Shown: piece after piece, positions 26,354 to 37,685 of the stretch
Numbering within the stretch: the stretch's first letter is position 1
Layout: each line of letters starts with the position of its first letter
Source of the DNA: Nocardioides flavescens
GTDB taxonomy: Bacteria > Actinomycetota > Actinomycetes > Propionibacteriales > Nocardioidaceae
NCBI RefSeq assembly: GCF_009823805.1
Contig: NZ_WUEK01000007.1
Coordinates: 124,001 to 188,000 of the forward strand
Direction: 5' to 3'
DNA: 64,000 nucleotides
Translations under genes and position numbers: made by a program
Notes under the pieces: generated by a model
What the model saw: the letters and a program-made list of their open reading frames with translations, nothing else
Databases searched by the model: none
Told to the model about the DNA's origin: nothing

Positions 26354-27814
26354 GTGAGCACGCAGACCACCGGCACGTCCGGCCTCGACGGTTTCTTCAA
26401 GATCAGCGAGCGCGGCTCGACGCTCGGGCGCGAGGTGCGCGGCGGCGTCGTCACCTTCGTGACGATGGCCTACATCGTCGTGCTGAACCCGCTCATCCTC
26501 GGCTACGCCCAGGACGTCGACGGCCGCTTCCTCGGCGGGGGCGACGCCCCCAACCTGCCGGCGATCGCGGCCGGCACCGCCCTGGTCGCGGGGCTGCTGA
26601 CCATCGCGATGGGCGTCTTCGCCAACTTCCCGCTGGCGCTGGCCAGCGGCCTCGGGCTCAACGCCTTCGTGGCGTTCTCGATCGCCGGTCAGATGACCTG
26701 GGCCGACGCGATGGGGCTCGTGGTCATCGAGGGCGTCGTGATCCTGGTGCTGGTGCTGACCGGCTTCCGAACGGCGGTCTTCCACGCCGTCCCGGCCCAG
26801 CTCAAGATCGCCATCTCGGTCGGCATCGGGCTGTTCATCGCCCTCATCGGTTTCGTCGACGCCGGCTTCGTGGGCCGCATCCCCGACGTCGCCAACTCGA
26901 CCGTGCCCGTCCAGCTCGGCCGCACCGGCCAGCTCACCGGCTGGCCCGTCGTGGTCTTCGCGCTCGGGCTCGTGCTGCTCATCGCGCTGTGGGTGCGCAA
27001 GGTGCGCGGCGCCATCCTGATCGCGATCCTCTCAACCACCGTGGTCGCGATCGTCGTCGAGGCGATCGGCCACCTCGGCTCCTCGGCCGACGCCCCGAGC
27101 GGCTGGTCGCTCACCGTCCCCGCGCTGCCGGGGCTCGGCGACATCGTGCAGACCCCCGACTTCGGCACGCTCGGTGATTTCTCGCTGCTCGGCTCGTTCC
27201 AGTCCGTCGGCGTCGTCACCGCGGTGCTGCTGATCTTCACGCTGATGCTCGCGGACTTCTTCGACACCATGGGCACGATGACGGCGATCGGCGCCGAGGC
27301 CGACCTGCTCGACGCCGAGGGCGTCCCGCCGCACGCCGAGCGCATCCTCGTCGTCGACTCGGTCGCCGCCGCCGCGGGCGGTCTGGCCGGCGTCTCGTCC
27401 AACACCAGCTACATCGAGTCGGCCTCCGGCGTGGGGGAGGGTGCCCGCACCGGGCTCGCCTCCGTCGTGACCGGCGTGCTGTTCCTCGTCACGATCCTCT
27501 TCGCCCCGCTCGTCGCGGTGATCCCCTCCGAGGCGGCCGTCCCGGCTCTCGTGCTCGTCGGCTTCCTGATGATGCAGCAGGTGCGCGAGATCTCGTGGGA
27601 CGACGTCGAGATCGCCATCCCGGCGTTCCTCACCATCGTGCTGATGCCGTTCACCTACTCCATCAGCGTCGGCATCGGCGCGGGCTTCCTCGCCTACGTC
27701 CTGATCAAGCTCGTCGTCGGCAAGGCCGCCCAGCTCCACCCGCTCCTGTGGGTCGTCGCCGGCCTGTTCGTCGTCTACTTCGCGATCAACCCGATCACCG
27801 AGCTGCTCACCTGA
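26354..27814 (+). CDS. NCS2-family purine permease (AzgA-like)
   Basis: 486 residues, about 12-14 spans. Family landmarks: LGREVRGGVVTFVTMAYIVVLNP near the N-terminus, LASGLGLNAFVAF, DFFDTMGTMTAIGAEADLLD, GVSSNTSYIESASGVGEGARTGLASVV. This is the COG2252 subgroup (adenine/guanine/hypoxanthine importers, AzgA/GhxP type). It imports purine bases with protons. No purine riboswitch was recognised in the 92 nt upstream. Followed by strong hairpins (27849-27990). Confidence 0.9.
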   Translation: MSTQTTGTSGLDGFFKISERGSTLGREVRGGVVTFVTMAYIVVLNPLILGYAQDVDGRFLGGGDAPNLPAIAAGTALVAGLLTIAMGVFANFPLALASGLGLNAFVAFSIAGQMTWADAMGLVVIEGVVILVLVLTGFRTAVFHAVPAQLKIAISVGIGLFIALIGFVDAGFVGRIPDVANSTVPVQLGRTGQLTGWPVVVFALGLVLLIALWVRKVRGAILIAILSTTVVAIVVEAIGHLGSSADAPSGWSLTVPALPGLGDIVQTPDFGTLGDFSLLGSFQSVGVVTAVLLIFTLMLADFFDTMGTMTAIGAEADLLDAEGVPPHAERILVVDSVAAAAGGLAGVSSNTSYIESASGVGEGARTGLASVVTGVLFLVTILFAPLVAVIPSEAAVPALVLVGFLMMQQVREISWDDVEIAIPAFLTIVLMPFTYSISVGIGAGFLAYVLIKLVVGKAAQLHPLLWVVAGLFVVYFAINPITELLT

Positions 27815-27848
27815 CGCTCCGGGCGCCCCGCCCGCCCCTCGCGTCCCA

Positions 27849-27990
27849 GGAACCCCAGCAACTGCTGGGGTTCCTGACGTTCTGGGGGGTTGCAACACCC
27901 CAGAACGTCAGGAATTGCCCCGGCAGCGAGGGTGGATGTCGGAATCCCAGCATCTGCTGGGATTCCTGACGTTCTGGGGTTCTTCCGACA
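27849..27990. repeat. Nested inverted repeats with twin covarying hairpins
   Basis: Hairpin A (27849-27874): GGAACCCCAGCA / TGCTGGGGTTCC around AC. Hairpin C (27941-27966): GGAATCCCAGCA / TGCTGGGATTCC around TC, the same hairpin with a compensated base-pair change. Each is followed by CCTGACGTTCTGGGG (27873-27887 and 27965-27979), and CCCCAGAACGTCAGG (27898-27912) is its exact complement, giving a 15-17 bp stem. TGTCGG/CCGACA flank hairpin C. Placed 35 nt after the permease stop, it may end its transcript. Confidence 0.85.
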
Positions 27991-28004
27991 GCGCCGGGAA
28001 TGCT

Positions 28005-28027
28005 TAGCAAGGGTAATGAGTTAGGCT
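28005..28027. promoter_or_regulatory. marR-family promoter / candidate operator
   Basis: TAGGCT (28022-28027) stands 7 nt before the ATG of the MarR gene. The upstream AT-rich stretch contains TTAGCAA and TGAGTTA halves around GGGTAA, an imperfect inverted pair that resembles the AT-rich sites bound by MarR dimers. Autoregulation is plausible. Confidence 0.4.
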
Positions 28028-28034
28028 CAGTGTC

Positions 28035-28484
28035 ATGCCCACCGTCGAGAAGGTCGCCCGCTCCGACGCCGGACTCGCCTCCGAGCTCCGGGTCGCCGTG
28101 ATGCGGCTGCGCCGCCGCTTGGCCAACGAGCGCGACCCCGACAACGAGCTGAGCATCGCCACGATGGCGGTGCTGGCCAACCTGTTCCGCCACGGCGACC
28201 TCACGGTCGGGGCGCTGGCCGCGCTCGAGCGGGTCCAGCCGCCGACCATGACGCGCAAGGTCAGCGCCCTCGAGGACGGGGGGTACGTCGAGCGGCGGCC
28301 CCACGAGACCGACGGGCGCGTGGTGGTCGTGGCCATCACCGAGCGCGGGCGCGAGACCGTGCTCGCCGACCGGCGCCGCCGCGACGAGTGGCTGGCCCGC
28401 CAGCTGCGCGGGCTGAGCGCCGAGGACCGGGCGGTCCTGCGCGCCGCGGCGCCAATCCTGCACCACCTGTCCGAGCGCGACTGA
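28035..28484 (+). CDS. MarR-family transcriptional regulator
   Basis: 149 residues, winged helix-turn-helix of the MarR type: LSIATMAVLANLFRHGDLTVGALAALERVQPPTMTRKVSALEDGGYVERRPHETDGRVVVVAITERGRE, i.e. recognition helix followed by the wing with the D-x-R motif. It sits 50 nt before an MFS exporter in the same direction, the usual layout of a ligand-responsive repressor and its pump. Ligand unknown. Confidence 0.92.
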   Translation: MPTVEKVARSDAGLASELRVAVMRLRRRLANERDPDNELSIATMAVLANLFRHGDLTVGALAALERVQPPTMTRKVSALEDGGYVERRPHETDGRVVVVAITERGRETVLADRRRRDEWLARQLRGLSAEDRAVLRAAAPILHHLSERD

Positions 28485-28534
28485 CCAGCGCGACTGACCC
28501 CCACCAGACCCAGGCGAGAGCGAGACGAGATCGA

Positions 28535-29785
28535 GTGAGCCCCACCTTCCGAGCCCTGCGCAACCACAACTACCGGCTCTACCTCGCCGGCAGTGTCGTG
28601 TCGAACACCGGCACCTGGATGCAGCGCGTCGCGCAGGACTGGCTGGTGCTCACCCTCCCGGGCACGGGCGGCACCGAGCTCGGGATCACGACGGGCCTGC
28701 AGTTCCTGCCCGTCCTGCTGCTCTCGCCGTACGCCGGGGTGGTCGCCGACCGCTTCCCCAAGCGGGCCATGCTCCAGGTCACCCAGGCCTGCATGGCGCT
28801 GAGCTCGCTGCTGCTCGGCATCATCGCGGTGACCGGGCACGTCCAGGTCTGGCACGTCTACGTGCTCGCGTTCGTCTTCGGGGTCGGCTCGGCGTTCGAC
28901 GCCCCGGCGCGCCAGTCGTTCGTCTCCGAGATGGTCGGCCGCGACGACCTCACCAACGCGGTCGGGCTCAACTCCGCGGCGTTCAACATCGCCCGCCTCG
29001 CCGGGCCCGCCGCGGCCGGGTTGATGATCGGGGCGCTCGGCGACGGCGCCCGGGCCTCGGGCTGGGTGATCCTGCTCAACGCCGTCTCCTACGTCGCGGT
29101 CATCTGGCAGCTGCGGCGCATGGACCCGCGCGAGCTGCACTCGCCCGAGCTGCGCGGCCGCAGCCCGGGGATGCTGCTGGAGGGCGTGCGCTACGTGCGC
29201 AGCCAGCCGAAGATGATGCTGATCCTCGTGCTGGTCTTCTTCGCCGGCACCTTCGGCATGAACTTCCAGATCACCTCGGCGCTCATGGCCACCCAGGTCT
29301 ACGGCAAGGGCGCGGGGGAGTTCGGGCTGCTGGGCTCCGCGCTCGCGCTCGGCTCCCTGAGCGCGGCCCTGCTCAACGCCCGCCGGGTGCGGATCCGGCT
29401 GCGGCTGCTGGTGGTCGCGGCCACCGGCTTCGGGGTGGCCGAGATCGTGGCCGGCCTGCTGCCGACGTACTGGACCTTCATGGCCTTCGCGCCCGTCATC
29501 GGCTTCGCGACGCTGACCCTGCTCAACTCCGCCAACGCGACCATGCAGCTCGAGGCCGACCCGGCCCTGCGCGGGCGGGTGATGGCGCTCTACATGACCG
29601 TCGTCATGGGCGGCACCCCGCTCGGCAGCCCCGTCATCGGTACGATCGGCGAGCAGCTCGGTGCGCGGTGGACGCTCATCATCGGCGGCGCGCTCACGCT
29701 CCTCGGCGTGGTCGTGGCGCTGGCGGTCTTCGAGCGGGTCCGCGCGCAGGTCGGCGCAGCCCGACCCGAGCCGCTGCCCGTCTGA
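28535..29785 (+). CDS. MFS exporter (MFS_3/EntS-like)
   Basis: 416 residues, about 12 spans, beginning VSPTFRALRNHNYRLYLAGSVVSNTGTWMQRVAQDWLVL, the N-terminal signature of MFS_3 (enterobactin exporter-like) proteins. Motif A is seen as GVVADRFPKRAML. GTG 28535 chosen since the conserved NHNYRLY segment lies near the N-terminus and the upstream frame has no family similarity. Probably co-transcribed with, and repressed by, the MarR protein. Confidence 0.88.
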   Translation: MSPTFRALRNHNYRLYLAGSVVSNTGTWMQRVAQDWLVLTLPGTGGTELGITTGLQFLPVLLLSPYAGVVADRFPKRAMLQVTQACMALSSLLLGIIAVTGHVQVWHVYVLAFVFGVGSAFDAPARQSFVSEMVGRDDLTNAVGLNSAAFNIARLAGPAAAGLMIGALGDGARASGWVILLNAVSYVAVIWQLRRMDPRELHSPELRGRSPGMLLEGVRYVRSQPKMMLILVLVFFAGTFGMNFQITSALMATQVYGKGAGEFGLLGSALALGSLSAALLNARRVRIRLRLLVVAATGFGVAEIVAGLLPTYWTFMAFAPVIGFATLTLLNSANATMQLEADPALRGRVMALYMTVVMGGTPLGSPVIGTIGEQLGARWTLIIGGALTLLGVVVALAVFERVRAQVGAARPEPLPV

Positions 29786-29825
29786 GGCCCGCCCGGGGCG
29801 AGGCCGCGGGCCCCCTCGTGCGCTT

Positions 29826-29854
29826 TTGACCCCCTCCGGGGCGGCCGGTACGCT
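29826..29854 (+). promoter_or_regulatory. Promoter of the str operon
   Basis: TTGACC (29826-29831), a 17-bp spacer, then TACGCT (29849-29854): a near-consensus housekeeping promoter, the clearest in the window. It predicts a leader of about 155 nt before rpsL. The leader holds a GTCTGG/CCAGAC hairpin (29866-29882) at its 5' end. Confidence 0.8.
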
Positions 29855-29964
29855 CGATCCTCGGTGTCTGGTCCTCCCAGACCCTCCTGCGTGCCCAGGT
29901 CCTGCCGATCCGGTGGGGGCGCACGGCCGCGGCAGAGGCACGAGCAGCAACGCAGTACACCCGT

Positions 29965-29983
29965 GCCCGGCAAGGTGCCGGGC
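29965..29983 (+). promoter_or_regulatory. Leader hairpin before rpsL
   Basis: GCCCGGC (29965-29971), loop AAGGT, GCCGGGC (29977-29983): a 7-bp GC stem placed 15 nt before the purine-rich ribosome site GAGGAGAG. It could affect rpsL translation or stabilise the leader; there is no T-tract, so it is not a classic attenuator. Confidence 0.45.
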
Positions 29984-30016
29984 CGTGATGAGCAAACGAG
30001 GAGAGGGAACCACCAG

Positions 30017-30391
30017 GTGCCCACCATCAACCAGCTGGTCCGCAAGGGCCGCCAGGACAAGGTGTCGAAGAACAAGACGCCTGCCCTGAAGGGTTCGCCC
30101 CAGCGACGCGGCGTGTGCACGCGCGTCTACACGACCACCCCGAAGAAGCCGAACTCCGCCCTCCGCAAGGTCGCCCGCGTGCGCCTGTCGAGCGGCGTCG
30201 AGGTCACGGCGTACATCCCGGGTGTGGGCCACAACCTGCAGGAGCACTCCATCGTGCTCGTCCGCGGCGGCCGGGTGAAGGACCTCCCCGGTGTCCGCTA
30301 CAAGATCATCCGCGGCACGCTCGACACCCAGGGCGTGAAGAACCGCAAGCAGGCTCGCAGCCGCTACGGCGCGAAGAAGGAGAAGAGCTGA
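30017..30391 (+). CDS. rpsL: 30S ribosomal protein S12
   Basis: 124 residues; decoding-centre protein of the small subunit. Highly conserved core [20 protein letters not shown] and [25 protein letters not shown]. Lys is present at the streptomycin-resistance positions 43 and 88, so the allele is wild type for sensitivity. GTG 30017 gives the standard N-terminus ([11 protein letters not shown]). The longer upstream open frame is not used. First gene of the str operon; stop overlaps the rpsG start. Confidence 0.98.
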   Translation: MPTINQLVRKGRQDKVSKNKTPALKGSPQRRGVCTRVYTTTPKKPNSALRKVARVRLSSGVEVTAYIPGVGHNLQEHSIVLVRGGRVKDLPGVRYKIIRGTLDTQGVKNRKQARSRYGAKKEKS

Positions 30392-30861
30392 TGCCTCGCA
30401 AGGGCCCGGCCCCGAAGCGGCCGCTCGACGTCGACCCGGTCTACGGGTCGCAGCTGGTCACCCAGCTCGTCTCCAAGGTGCTGCAGGACGGCAAGAAGCA
30501 GGTCGCCCAGCGCATCGTCTACAGCGCCCTCGAGGGCTGCCGCGAGAAGACCGGCACCGACCCCGTCGTCACGCTGAAGCGTGCGATGGACAACGTCAAG
30601 CCGGCCATCGAGGTCAAGTCGCGCCGCGTCGGTGGCGCCACCTACCAGGTCCCGATCGAGGTCAAGGGCACCCGGGGCACCACCCTGGGGCTGCGCTGGC
30701 TCGTCGGCTACGCGCAGGACCGTCGCGAGAAGACGATGTCCGAGCGCCTGATGAACGAGATCCTCGACGCCTCCAACGGCCTCGGTGCCGCGGTGAAGAA
30801 GCGCGAGGACACCCACAAGATGGCCGAGTCGAACAAGGCCTTCGCGCACTACCGCTGGTGA
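30391..30861 (+). CDS. rpsG: 30S ribosomal protein S7
   Basis: 156 residues, normal length. Primary 16S rRNA binder that nucleates the head of the 30S subunit. [20 protein letters not shown] at the start and [12 protein letters not shown] plus [18 protein letters not shown] are diagnostic. The ATG shares its A with the rpsL TGA. A 170-nt GC-rich gap (30862-31031) with repeated CGCACGCCGCACC-like words separates it from fusA; no promoter was recognised there. Confidence 0.98.
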   Translation: MPRKGPAPKRPLDVDPVYGSQLVTQLVSKVLQDGKKQVAQRIVYSALEGCREKTGTDPVVTLKRAMDNVKPAIEVKSRRVGGATYQVPIEVKGTRGTTLGLRWLVGYAQDRREKTMSERLMNEILDASNGLGAAVKKREDTHKMAESNKAFAHYRW

Positions 30862-31031
30862 TCGCCGCGGCCGGGCCCGGGGGAACACTGCGCACGTCGC
30901 ACTCGTTCTCCTGTGGCCCGGCCCGCAGCGGCCCGGGCACACTGCGGCGCTGCACGCCGCACCGCACGCCGCACCACCCAGGGCTGACCACGCCCGGGCT
31001 CGCAACAACCCAGAGGGACTGAGACAAGACA

Positions 31032-33143
<2,112 letters not shown>

Positions 33144-33209
33144 TCCGCCCCTTCGGCACCACCCCAGCAAGTACGAGTCAGCAAGTACACAACCCAGGAG
33201 GAGCCCACA

Positions 33210-34403
33210 GTGGCTAAGGCGAAGTTCGAGCGGACCAAGCCGCACGTCAACATCGGCACGATCGGTCACATCGACCACGGCAAGACGACGCTGACCGCAG
33301 CGATCACCAAGGTCCTGCACGACAAGTACCCCGACCTCAACGCGGCCTCGGCCTTCGACGAGATCGACAAGGCTCCCGAGGAGCGTCAGCGCGGCATCAC
33401 GATCTCGATCGCGCACGTCGAGTACCAGACCGAGAACCGTCACTACGCGCACGTCGACTGCCCCGGTCACGCCGACTACATCAAGAACATGATCACCGGC
33501 GCGGCTCAGATGGACGGCGCGATCCTCGTGGTCGCCGCCACCGACGGCCCGATGCCGCAGACCCGCGAGCACGTGCTGCTCGCGCGCCAGGTCGGCGTGC
33601 CGGCCCTGGTCGTCGCGCTCAACAAGTGCGACATGGTCGACGACGAGGAGCTCATCGAGCTCGTCGAGATGGAGGTGCGCGAGCTCCTCTCGGAGTACGA
33701 GTTCCCCGGTGACGACATCCCCGTCGTCCGCGTTGCCGCCTTCCCCGCCCTCCAGGGCGACGAGAAGTGGGGCGACTCGATCATGGAGCTGATGGACGCG
33801 GTCGACACCGCGATCCCGACGCCCGAGCGCGAGACCGACAAGCCCTTCCTCATGCCCGTCGAGGACGTCTTCACGATCACCGGTCGTGGCACCGTCATCA
33901 CCGGTCGCATCGAGCGCGGCATCGTCAAGGTCAACGAGGAGGTCGAGATCATCGGCATCCGCGAGAAGGCCCAGAAGTCGACCGTCACCGGTGTCGAGAT
34001 GTTCCGCAAGCTGCTCGACGAGGGTCAGGCCGGCGAGAACGTCGGGCTGCTGCTCCGTGGCACCAAGCGCGAGGACATCGAGCGCGGCATGGTCGTCATC
34101 AAGCCGGGCACCACGACCCCGCACACCAACTTCGACGCCAGCGTCTACATCCTGTCGAAGGAGGAGGGCGGCCGCCACACGCCGTTCTTCAACAACTACC
34201 GTCCGCAGTTCTACTTCCGCACCACGGACGTGACGGGCGTCGTGACGTTGCCCGAGGGCACCGAGATGGTCATGCCGGGTGACAACACCGAGATGTCGGT
34301 CGAGCTCATCCAGCCCATCGCGATGGACGAGGGTCTCCGCTTCGCGATCCGCGAGGGTGGCCGCACCGTCGGCGCCGGTCGGGTCACCAAGATCACCAAG
34401 TGA
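33210..34403 (+). CDS. tuf: Elongation factor Tu
   Basis: 397 residues. Delivers aminoacyl-tRNA to the ribosome as a GTP complex. G motifs: [34 protein letters not shown]-terminal [17 protein letters not shown] start with a strong ribosome site AGGAGGAG (66-nt gap after fusA). Last gene of the str operon, followed by a strong terminator. Confidence 0.98.
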   Translation: MAKAKFERTKPHVNIGTIGHIDHGKTTLTAAITKVLHDKYPDLNAASAFDEIDKAPEERQRGITISIAHVEYQTENRHYAHVDCPGHADYIKNMITGAAQMDGAILVVAATDGPMPQTREHVLLARQVGVPALVVALNKCDMVDDEELIELVEMEVRELLSEYEFPGDDIPVVRVAAFPALQGDEKWGDSIMELMDAVDTAIPTPERETDKPFLMPVEDVFTITGRGTVITGRIERGIVKVNEEVEIIGIREKAQKSTVTGVEMFRKLLDEGQAGENVGLLLRGTKREDIERGMVVIKPGTTTPHTNFDASVYILSKEEGGRHTPFFNNYRPQFYFRTTDVTGVVTLPEGTEMVMPGDNTEMSVELIQPIAMDEGLRFAIREGGRTVGAGRVTKITK

Positions 34404-34421
34404 TCTGATCTCAGTTCTGCC

Positions 34422-34461
34422 CAGCAGCCCCCCGATCGCTCCCGCGGTCGGGGGGCTGCTG
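34422..34461 (+). terminator. Terminator of the str operon
   Basis: CAGCAGCCCCCCGA (34422-34435) pairs perfectly with TCGGGGGGCTGCTG (34448-34461) across a 12-nt loop: a 14-bp very GC-rich stem beginning 18 nt after the tuf stop. The 3' side is GCGTTTCC, with only a short T run, typical of actinobacterial terminators. Confidence 0.88.
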
Positions 34462-34522
34462 CGTTTCCGGCCCGCTCGGGACGCGACCCGTGGTCAGGAG
34501 GGGGTGACGTAGCCTCCAACGC

Positions 34523-34780
34523 GTGGAGGTCTCCTTGAAGCGGTGGGGCGCGGGGCTGCTGGCTTCCTTCGCCGTGGGCGTCGCGGCGATCCTCGTGCAG
34601 ATGGTCGGGCTCGTGCGCGGCGAGCGTGCCGTGTGGGTTCCCGCGATGGTGGTCGGGCTCGCCGCCATCACAGTCGTCGTCGGGTGCTCGCTCGGCCTCG
34701 CCGTGGAGGTCTGGCGGGCGTGGCGCGCGACGCGAGATTCGACGCGACCACAGAGTCCGCGACCACCGCGCGTGGGGTGA
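34523..34780 (+). CDS. Small two-span membrane protein
   Basis: 85 residues: spans at about 8-29 (GLLASFAVGVAAILVQMVGL) and 38-61 (WVPAMVVGLAAITVVVGC), then a basic hydrophilic tail. GTG start 7 nt after TAGCCT (34510-34515), the leaderless pattern. No family recognised. The 262-nt stretch downstream (34781-35042) holds no convincing gene; a tRNA-like TCGAATCC word there is discussed separately. Confidence 0.6.
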   Translation: MEVSLKRWGAGLLASFAVGVAAILVQMVGLVRGERAVWVPAMVVGLAAITVVVGCSLGLAVEVWRAWRATRDSTRPQSPRPPRVG

Positions 34781-35042
34781 TGGTGAGAACACGCGACGCC
34801 AGGGCCCACTGTGGCCCTTCGTCTCGGGCCTGCAGGTGCGGGGGTCGAATCCGACGGAGCCCACTCACAGCGCCGACCAGCACCGCGTCCGATGATCGGG
34901 TCACTGGTCCAGGGGACCCGGCGTGCCGAGAAGAGTCGCCCAGTTTCCCACCGGCCGATCTTCGGTAGGGGTCGTCGTGGGCGGCGGCCTCCGAGGTGCG
35001 GGCGACTACGACGAGCCGGGAGACACGGCCTAACCTCGTCGG

Positions 35043-36314
35043 GTGGCTCAGCAGCAGACGATCGAGCACCGGGTGGACGCGGCGGCCGTCGAGGCGGCGG
35101 CTGAGCTCCTGCGGCCCGTCGTACGCCGCACCGAGCTGGAGCACAGCGACCGGCTGAGCCGGCTCGTCGGCGCCGAGGTCCTCCTCAAGCGCGAGAACCG
35201 GCAGATCGCGCGGTCCTACAAGGTCCGCGGCGCCTTCCACCTCATCAGCGGGCTGAGCGACGCCGAGCGCGCCCGCGGCGTGGTCTGCGCGAGCGCGGGC
35301 AACCACGGCCAGGGCCTGGCCTGGAGCTGCGCCCGGCTCGGCGTTCGGGGACGGGTCTTCGTGCCCGGCAACACCCCGCGGCAGAAGCGGCAGCGCATCG
35401 TCGCCCTCGGTCAGGGGCTCGTCGAGCTGGTCGTGGAGGGCAGCACCTACGACGCCGCCGGCGCGGCGGCGCTCACCGACTCCCTCGAGACCGGCGCGGT
35501 CTACGTCCCGCCGTTCGACGACCCCCGCACGATCGCGGGCCAGGGCACGGTGGCCGTCGAGCTGCTCGAGCAGGCTCCCGGCCCGCTGCACACGGTCGTC
35601 GCCCCGATCGGTGGGGGCGGCCTGGTCGCCGGGATGGCCGCCTGGCTCCGCGAGCGGCACCCCGAGGTGCGCATCGTCGGCGTCGAGCCCGACGGCGCGG
35701 CGAGCATGACCGTGGCGCTGGCCGCCGGCCACCCGGTGGCGATCGGCGCGGTCGACACGTTCGTCGACGGTGCCGCCGTGGGCCGGGTCGGCGAGCTGAC
35801 CTTCCCGCTCGTGCGCGACCTCGTCGACGAGGTCGTGACCGTCGAGGCCGGAGCGGTGTGCACCGAGATGCTCGACCTCTACCAGGTCGAGGGGATCATC
35901 GCGGAGCCCGCCGGCGCGCTCGCCTCGACCGCCGTGCGCGAGCTGGCCGGCTCCTTCCCGGAGGGAGCGCGCGTCGCCGCCATCGTGTCGGGCGGCAACA
36001 ACGACGTCAGCCGCTACGGCGAGATCCTCGAGCGCTCGCTGCTGCACCAGGGGCTGCGGCACTACTTCCTGGTGTCGTTCCCCCAGGAGCCGGGCGCGCT
36101 GCGCCACTTCCTCGACGACGTGCTGGGCGAGGGCGAGGACATCGTGGTCTTCGACTACGTCAAGAAGAACAACCGCGAGACCGGCCCGGCGCTGGTCGGC
36201 ATCGAGCTGGACGCGCCGGGCGGGCTCGCTGCCCTGCTGGAGCGGATGGGGGCGAGCCCGCTCACGATCGAGCAGGTGCCGCCAGGCTCGCCGCTCTTCA
36301 CGTTCGTGATGTGA
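35043..36314 (+). CDS. ilvA: Threonine ammonia-lyase
   Basis: 423 residues. PLP enzyme converting threonine to 2-oxobutanoate, the first committed step to isoleucine. PLP Lys in SYKVRGA (K60), Gly-rich phosphate loop IGGGGLVAG, NHGQG element (SAGNHGQGLAW). The C-terminal ~85 residues (HYFLVSFPQEPGALRHFLDDVL) form a single ACT-like regulatory domain, as in the shorter Corynebacterium/Bacillus type. GTG start 6 nt after TAACCT (leaderless pattern). A terminator was not seen; the 42-nt gap to the next stop holds short CGGGTCACAGCG repeats. Confidence 0.92.
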   Translation: MAQQQTIEHRVDAAAVEAAAELLRPVVRRTELEHSDRLSRLVGAEVLLKRENRQIARSYKVRGAFHLISGLSDAERARGVVCASAGNHGQGLAWSCARLGVRGRVFVPGNTPRQKRQRIVALGQGLVELVVEGSTYDAAGAAALTDSLETGAVYVPPFDDPRTIAGQGTVAVELLEQAPGPLHTVVAPIGGGGLVAGMAAWLRERHPEVRIVGVEPDGAASMTVALAAGHPVAIGAVDTFVDGAAVGRVGELTFPLVRDLVDEVVTVEAGAVCTEMLDLYQVEGIIAEPAGALASTAVRELAGSFPEGARVAAIVSGGNNDVSRYGEILERSLLHQGLRHYFLVSFPQEPGALRHFLDDVLGEGEDIVVFDYVKKNNRETGPALVGIELDAPGGLAALLERMGASPLTIEQVPPGSPLFTFVM

Positions 36315-36356
36315 CGCAGGGGTCGCGAGACGTCACAGCGCGGGTCACAGCGCGGG

Positions 36357-37550
36357 TCACATCGCGGTGAGCTCGGCCCGGTGGCGAGCCGTCATCTCCT
36401 CGCCCGCCAGGGCCAGGGCACCCATCACCTCGGCGCGCGCGCCGAGGGCGCTGGCCCGGACCTCCACCCGGGCGGCCGCGGCGGGCTGGGCCCACCAGCC
36501 GACCGCCGCGCGCACGTGCTCGGCGAGCAGCTCGGTGAGCGGTCGGACGTGGCCGCCCACCACGAGCAGGCCGGGGTTGAGGACCGTGACCAGGCTGGCC
36601 AGGACCTGCCCGACCGTGCGCCCCGCGTCGGCCACCACCCGGATCGCCCCGGAGTGCCCGTCCGCGACGAGCGCGCCGAGCCCGTCCGCGTCGAGGGGGC
36701 CGTCGGTCACGGCGCCGACGGCGTGCAGCAGGTGCGGCAGCGAGACCACCGTCTCCAGGCAGCCGCGGGAGCCGCACCGGCAGAGCACGCCCGCCGGGTC
36801 CACCTGGACGTGGCCGAGCTCGCCCGCGGTGCCCCCGTCACCGCGGAACAGTCGCCCGCCCAGCACCAGGCCGGCCCCGATGCCGGTCGCCAGCTTGAGG
36901 TAGACGAGCGAGCCGTCCGGGCGGTCCGCCCCGGCGCCGGTGCGCTGCTCGCCGAGCGCGCCGAGGTTGGCGTCGTTGTCCATGAGCACCTCCACTCCGA
37001 GCCGCTCCCCGAGCTCCTCGCCGGGCCGTCGACCCACCCACAGCGGGAGGATGTTGTTGGCCGCCACCGCGTGGCCCTGCTCGGTCAGGGGAGCGGGCAC
37101 ACCCAGCACCGCCAGGCGCAGGTCGTCGAGGTCGTGGCCGGCCTCGGCCACCACGCGACTCGTCAGGCTCCCCGCACGGTCGAGGGCCGTCTCGGGGTGC
37201 GCGGCGTCGTCGAGCGCGACGGCCCCCTCGGCCAGGACCCGGCCGGTCACGTCGCCCACGGCGACCCGGACGTGGGTGTTGCCGATGTCGACCCCGAGCA
37301 GCGGCCCCGAGGGCGGCACCAGGCTCACGCGGTACGCCGGCCGACCCCGGCCCCGCCGCGTGCCGACGGACTCGTCGGGTTCGTCGCGTACCAGCCCCGC
37401 CAGGAGGAGGTCGCTGCACGCCGCCGAGACCGCCGAGGCTGAGAGCCCGGTGCGCCCCGCGAGCTCGAGCCGGGTCTGCGCCCCGTGGTCGCCGAGCACC
37501 GCGAGGACCTGGCGGCGCCCGGCCCCACGGGGGCGATTTCCTGCGGTCAC
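36357..37550 (-). CDS. ROK-family transcriptional repressor
   Basis: 397 residues. N-terminal winged helix (about 10-70: RRQVLAVLGDHGAQTRLELAG then SASAVSAACSDLL), then a ROK sugar-kinase-like domain: DIGNTHVRVAV, DNDANLGALGE, GIGAGLVLGG, GTAGELGHVQV and the zinc site CRCGSRGCLE. Such NagC/XylR-type proteins respond to sugars or sugar phosphates. Start GTG 37550 (VTAGNRPRGAG). It is divergent from the GH3 glucosidase gene, 135 nt apart, so the glucosidase is its likely target. Confidence 0.9.
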   Translation of the reverse strand: MTAGNRPRGAGRRQVLAVLGDHGAQTRLELAGRTGLSASAVSAACSDLLLAGLVRDEPDESVGTRRGRGRPAYRVSLVPPSGPLLGVDIGNTHVRVAVGDVTGRVLAEGAVALDDAAHPETALDRAGSLTSRVVAEAGHDLDDLRLAVLGVPAPLTEQGHAVAANNILPLWVGRRPGEELGERLGVEVLMDNDANLGALGEQRTGAGADRPDGSLVYLKLATGIGAGLVLGGRLFRGDGGTAGELGHVQVDPAGVLCRCGSRGCLETVVSLPHLLHAVGAVTDGPLDADGLGALVADGHSGAIRVVADAGRTVGQVLASLVTVLNPGLLVVGGHVRPLTELLAEHVRAAVGWWAQPAAAARVEVRASALGARAEVMGALALAGEEMTARHRAELTAM

Positions 37551-37564
37551 AGGCAGAAAGGTGT

Positions 37565-37640
37565 CACACGGAACTCCCTTCCGACAGGTGTGGTCCTCAT
37601 TCCTGCGGTCGTGCTTGGATCGCGCCGTGACGGCCGTCAC
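37565..37640. promoter_or_regulatory. Candidate ROK operators between the repressor and glucosidase genes
   Basis: GTGACGGCCGTCAC (37627-37640) is a perfect 14-bp palindrome 45 nt upstream of the glucosidase ATG. Nearer the repressor gene, CACAC GGAA ... TTCC ... GTGTG (37565-37592) forms an imperfect nested inverted repeat. Either could bind the ROK dimer in the 135-bp divergent gap. Confidence 0.45.
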
Positions 37641-37685
37641 TCGGCTGACGCACAGCACCCTCTCGGCGAAAGAAGACCCCTCCAG

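Noticed and set aside
30862..31031. Internal promoter between rpsG and fusA
   Set aside because: No paired -35/-10 hexamers with suitable spacing were found; only GC-rich repeated words.
34850..34885. tRNA-like word GGGGGTCGAATCCGACGG (T-arm-like) in the gap after tuf
   Set aside because: The flanking bases do not form a T-stem, no acceptor or anticodon stem can be drawn upstream, and the 5' partner of the presumed acceptor is missing. At most a tRNA remnant or attachment-site scar; too weak to annotate.
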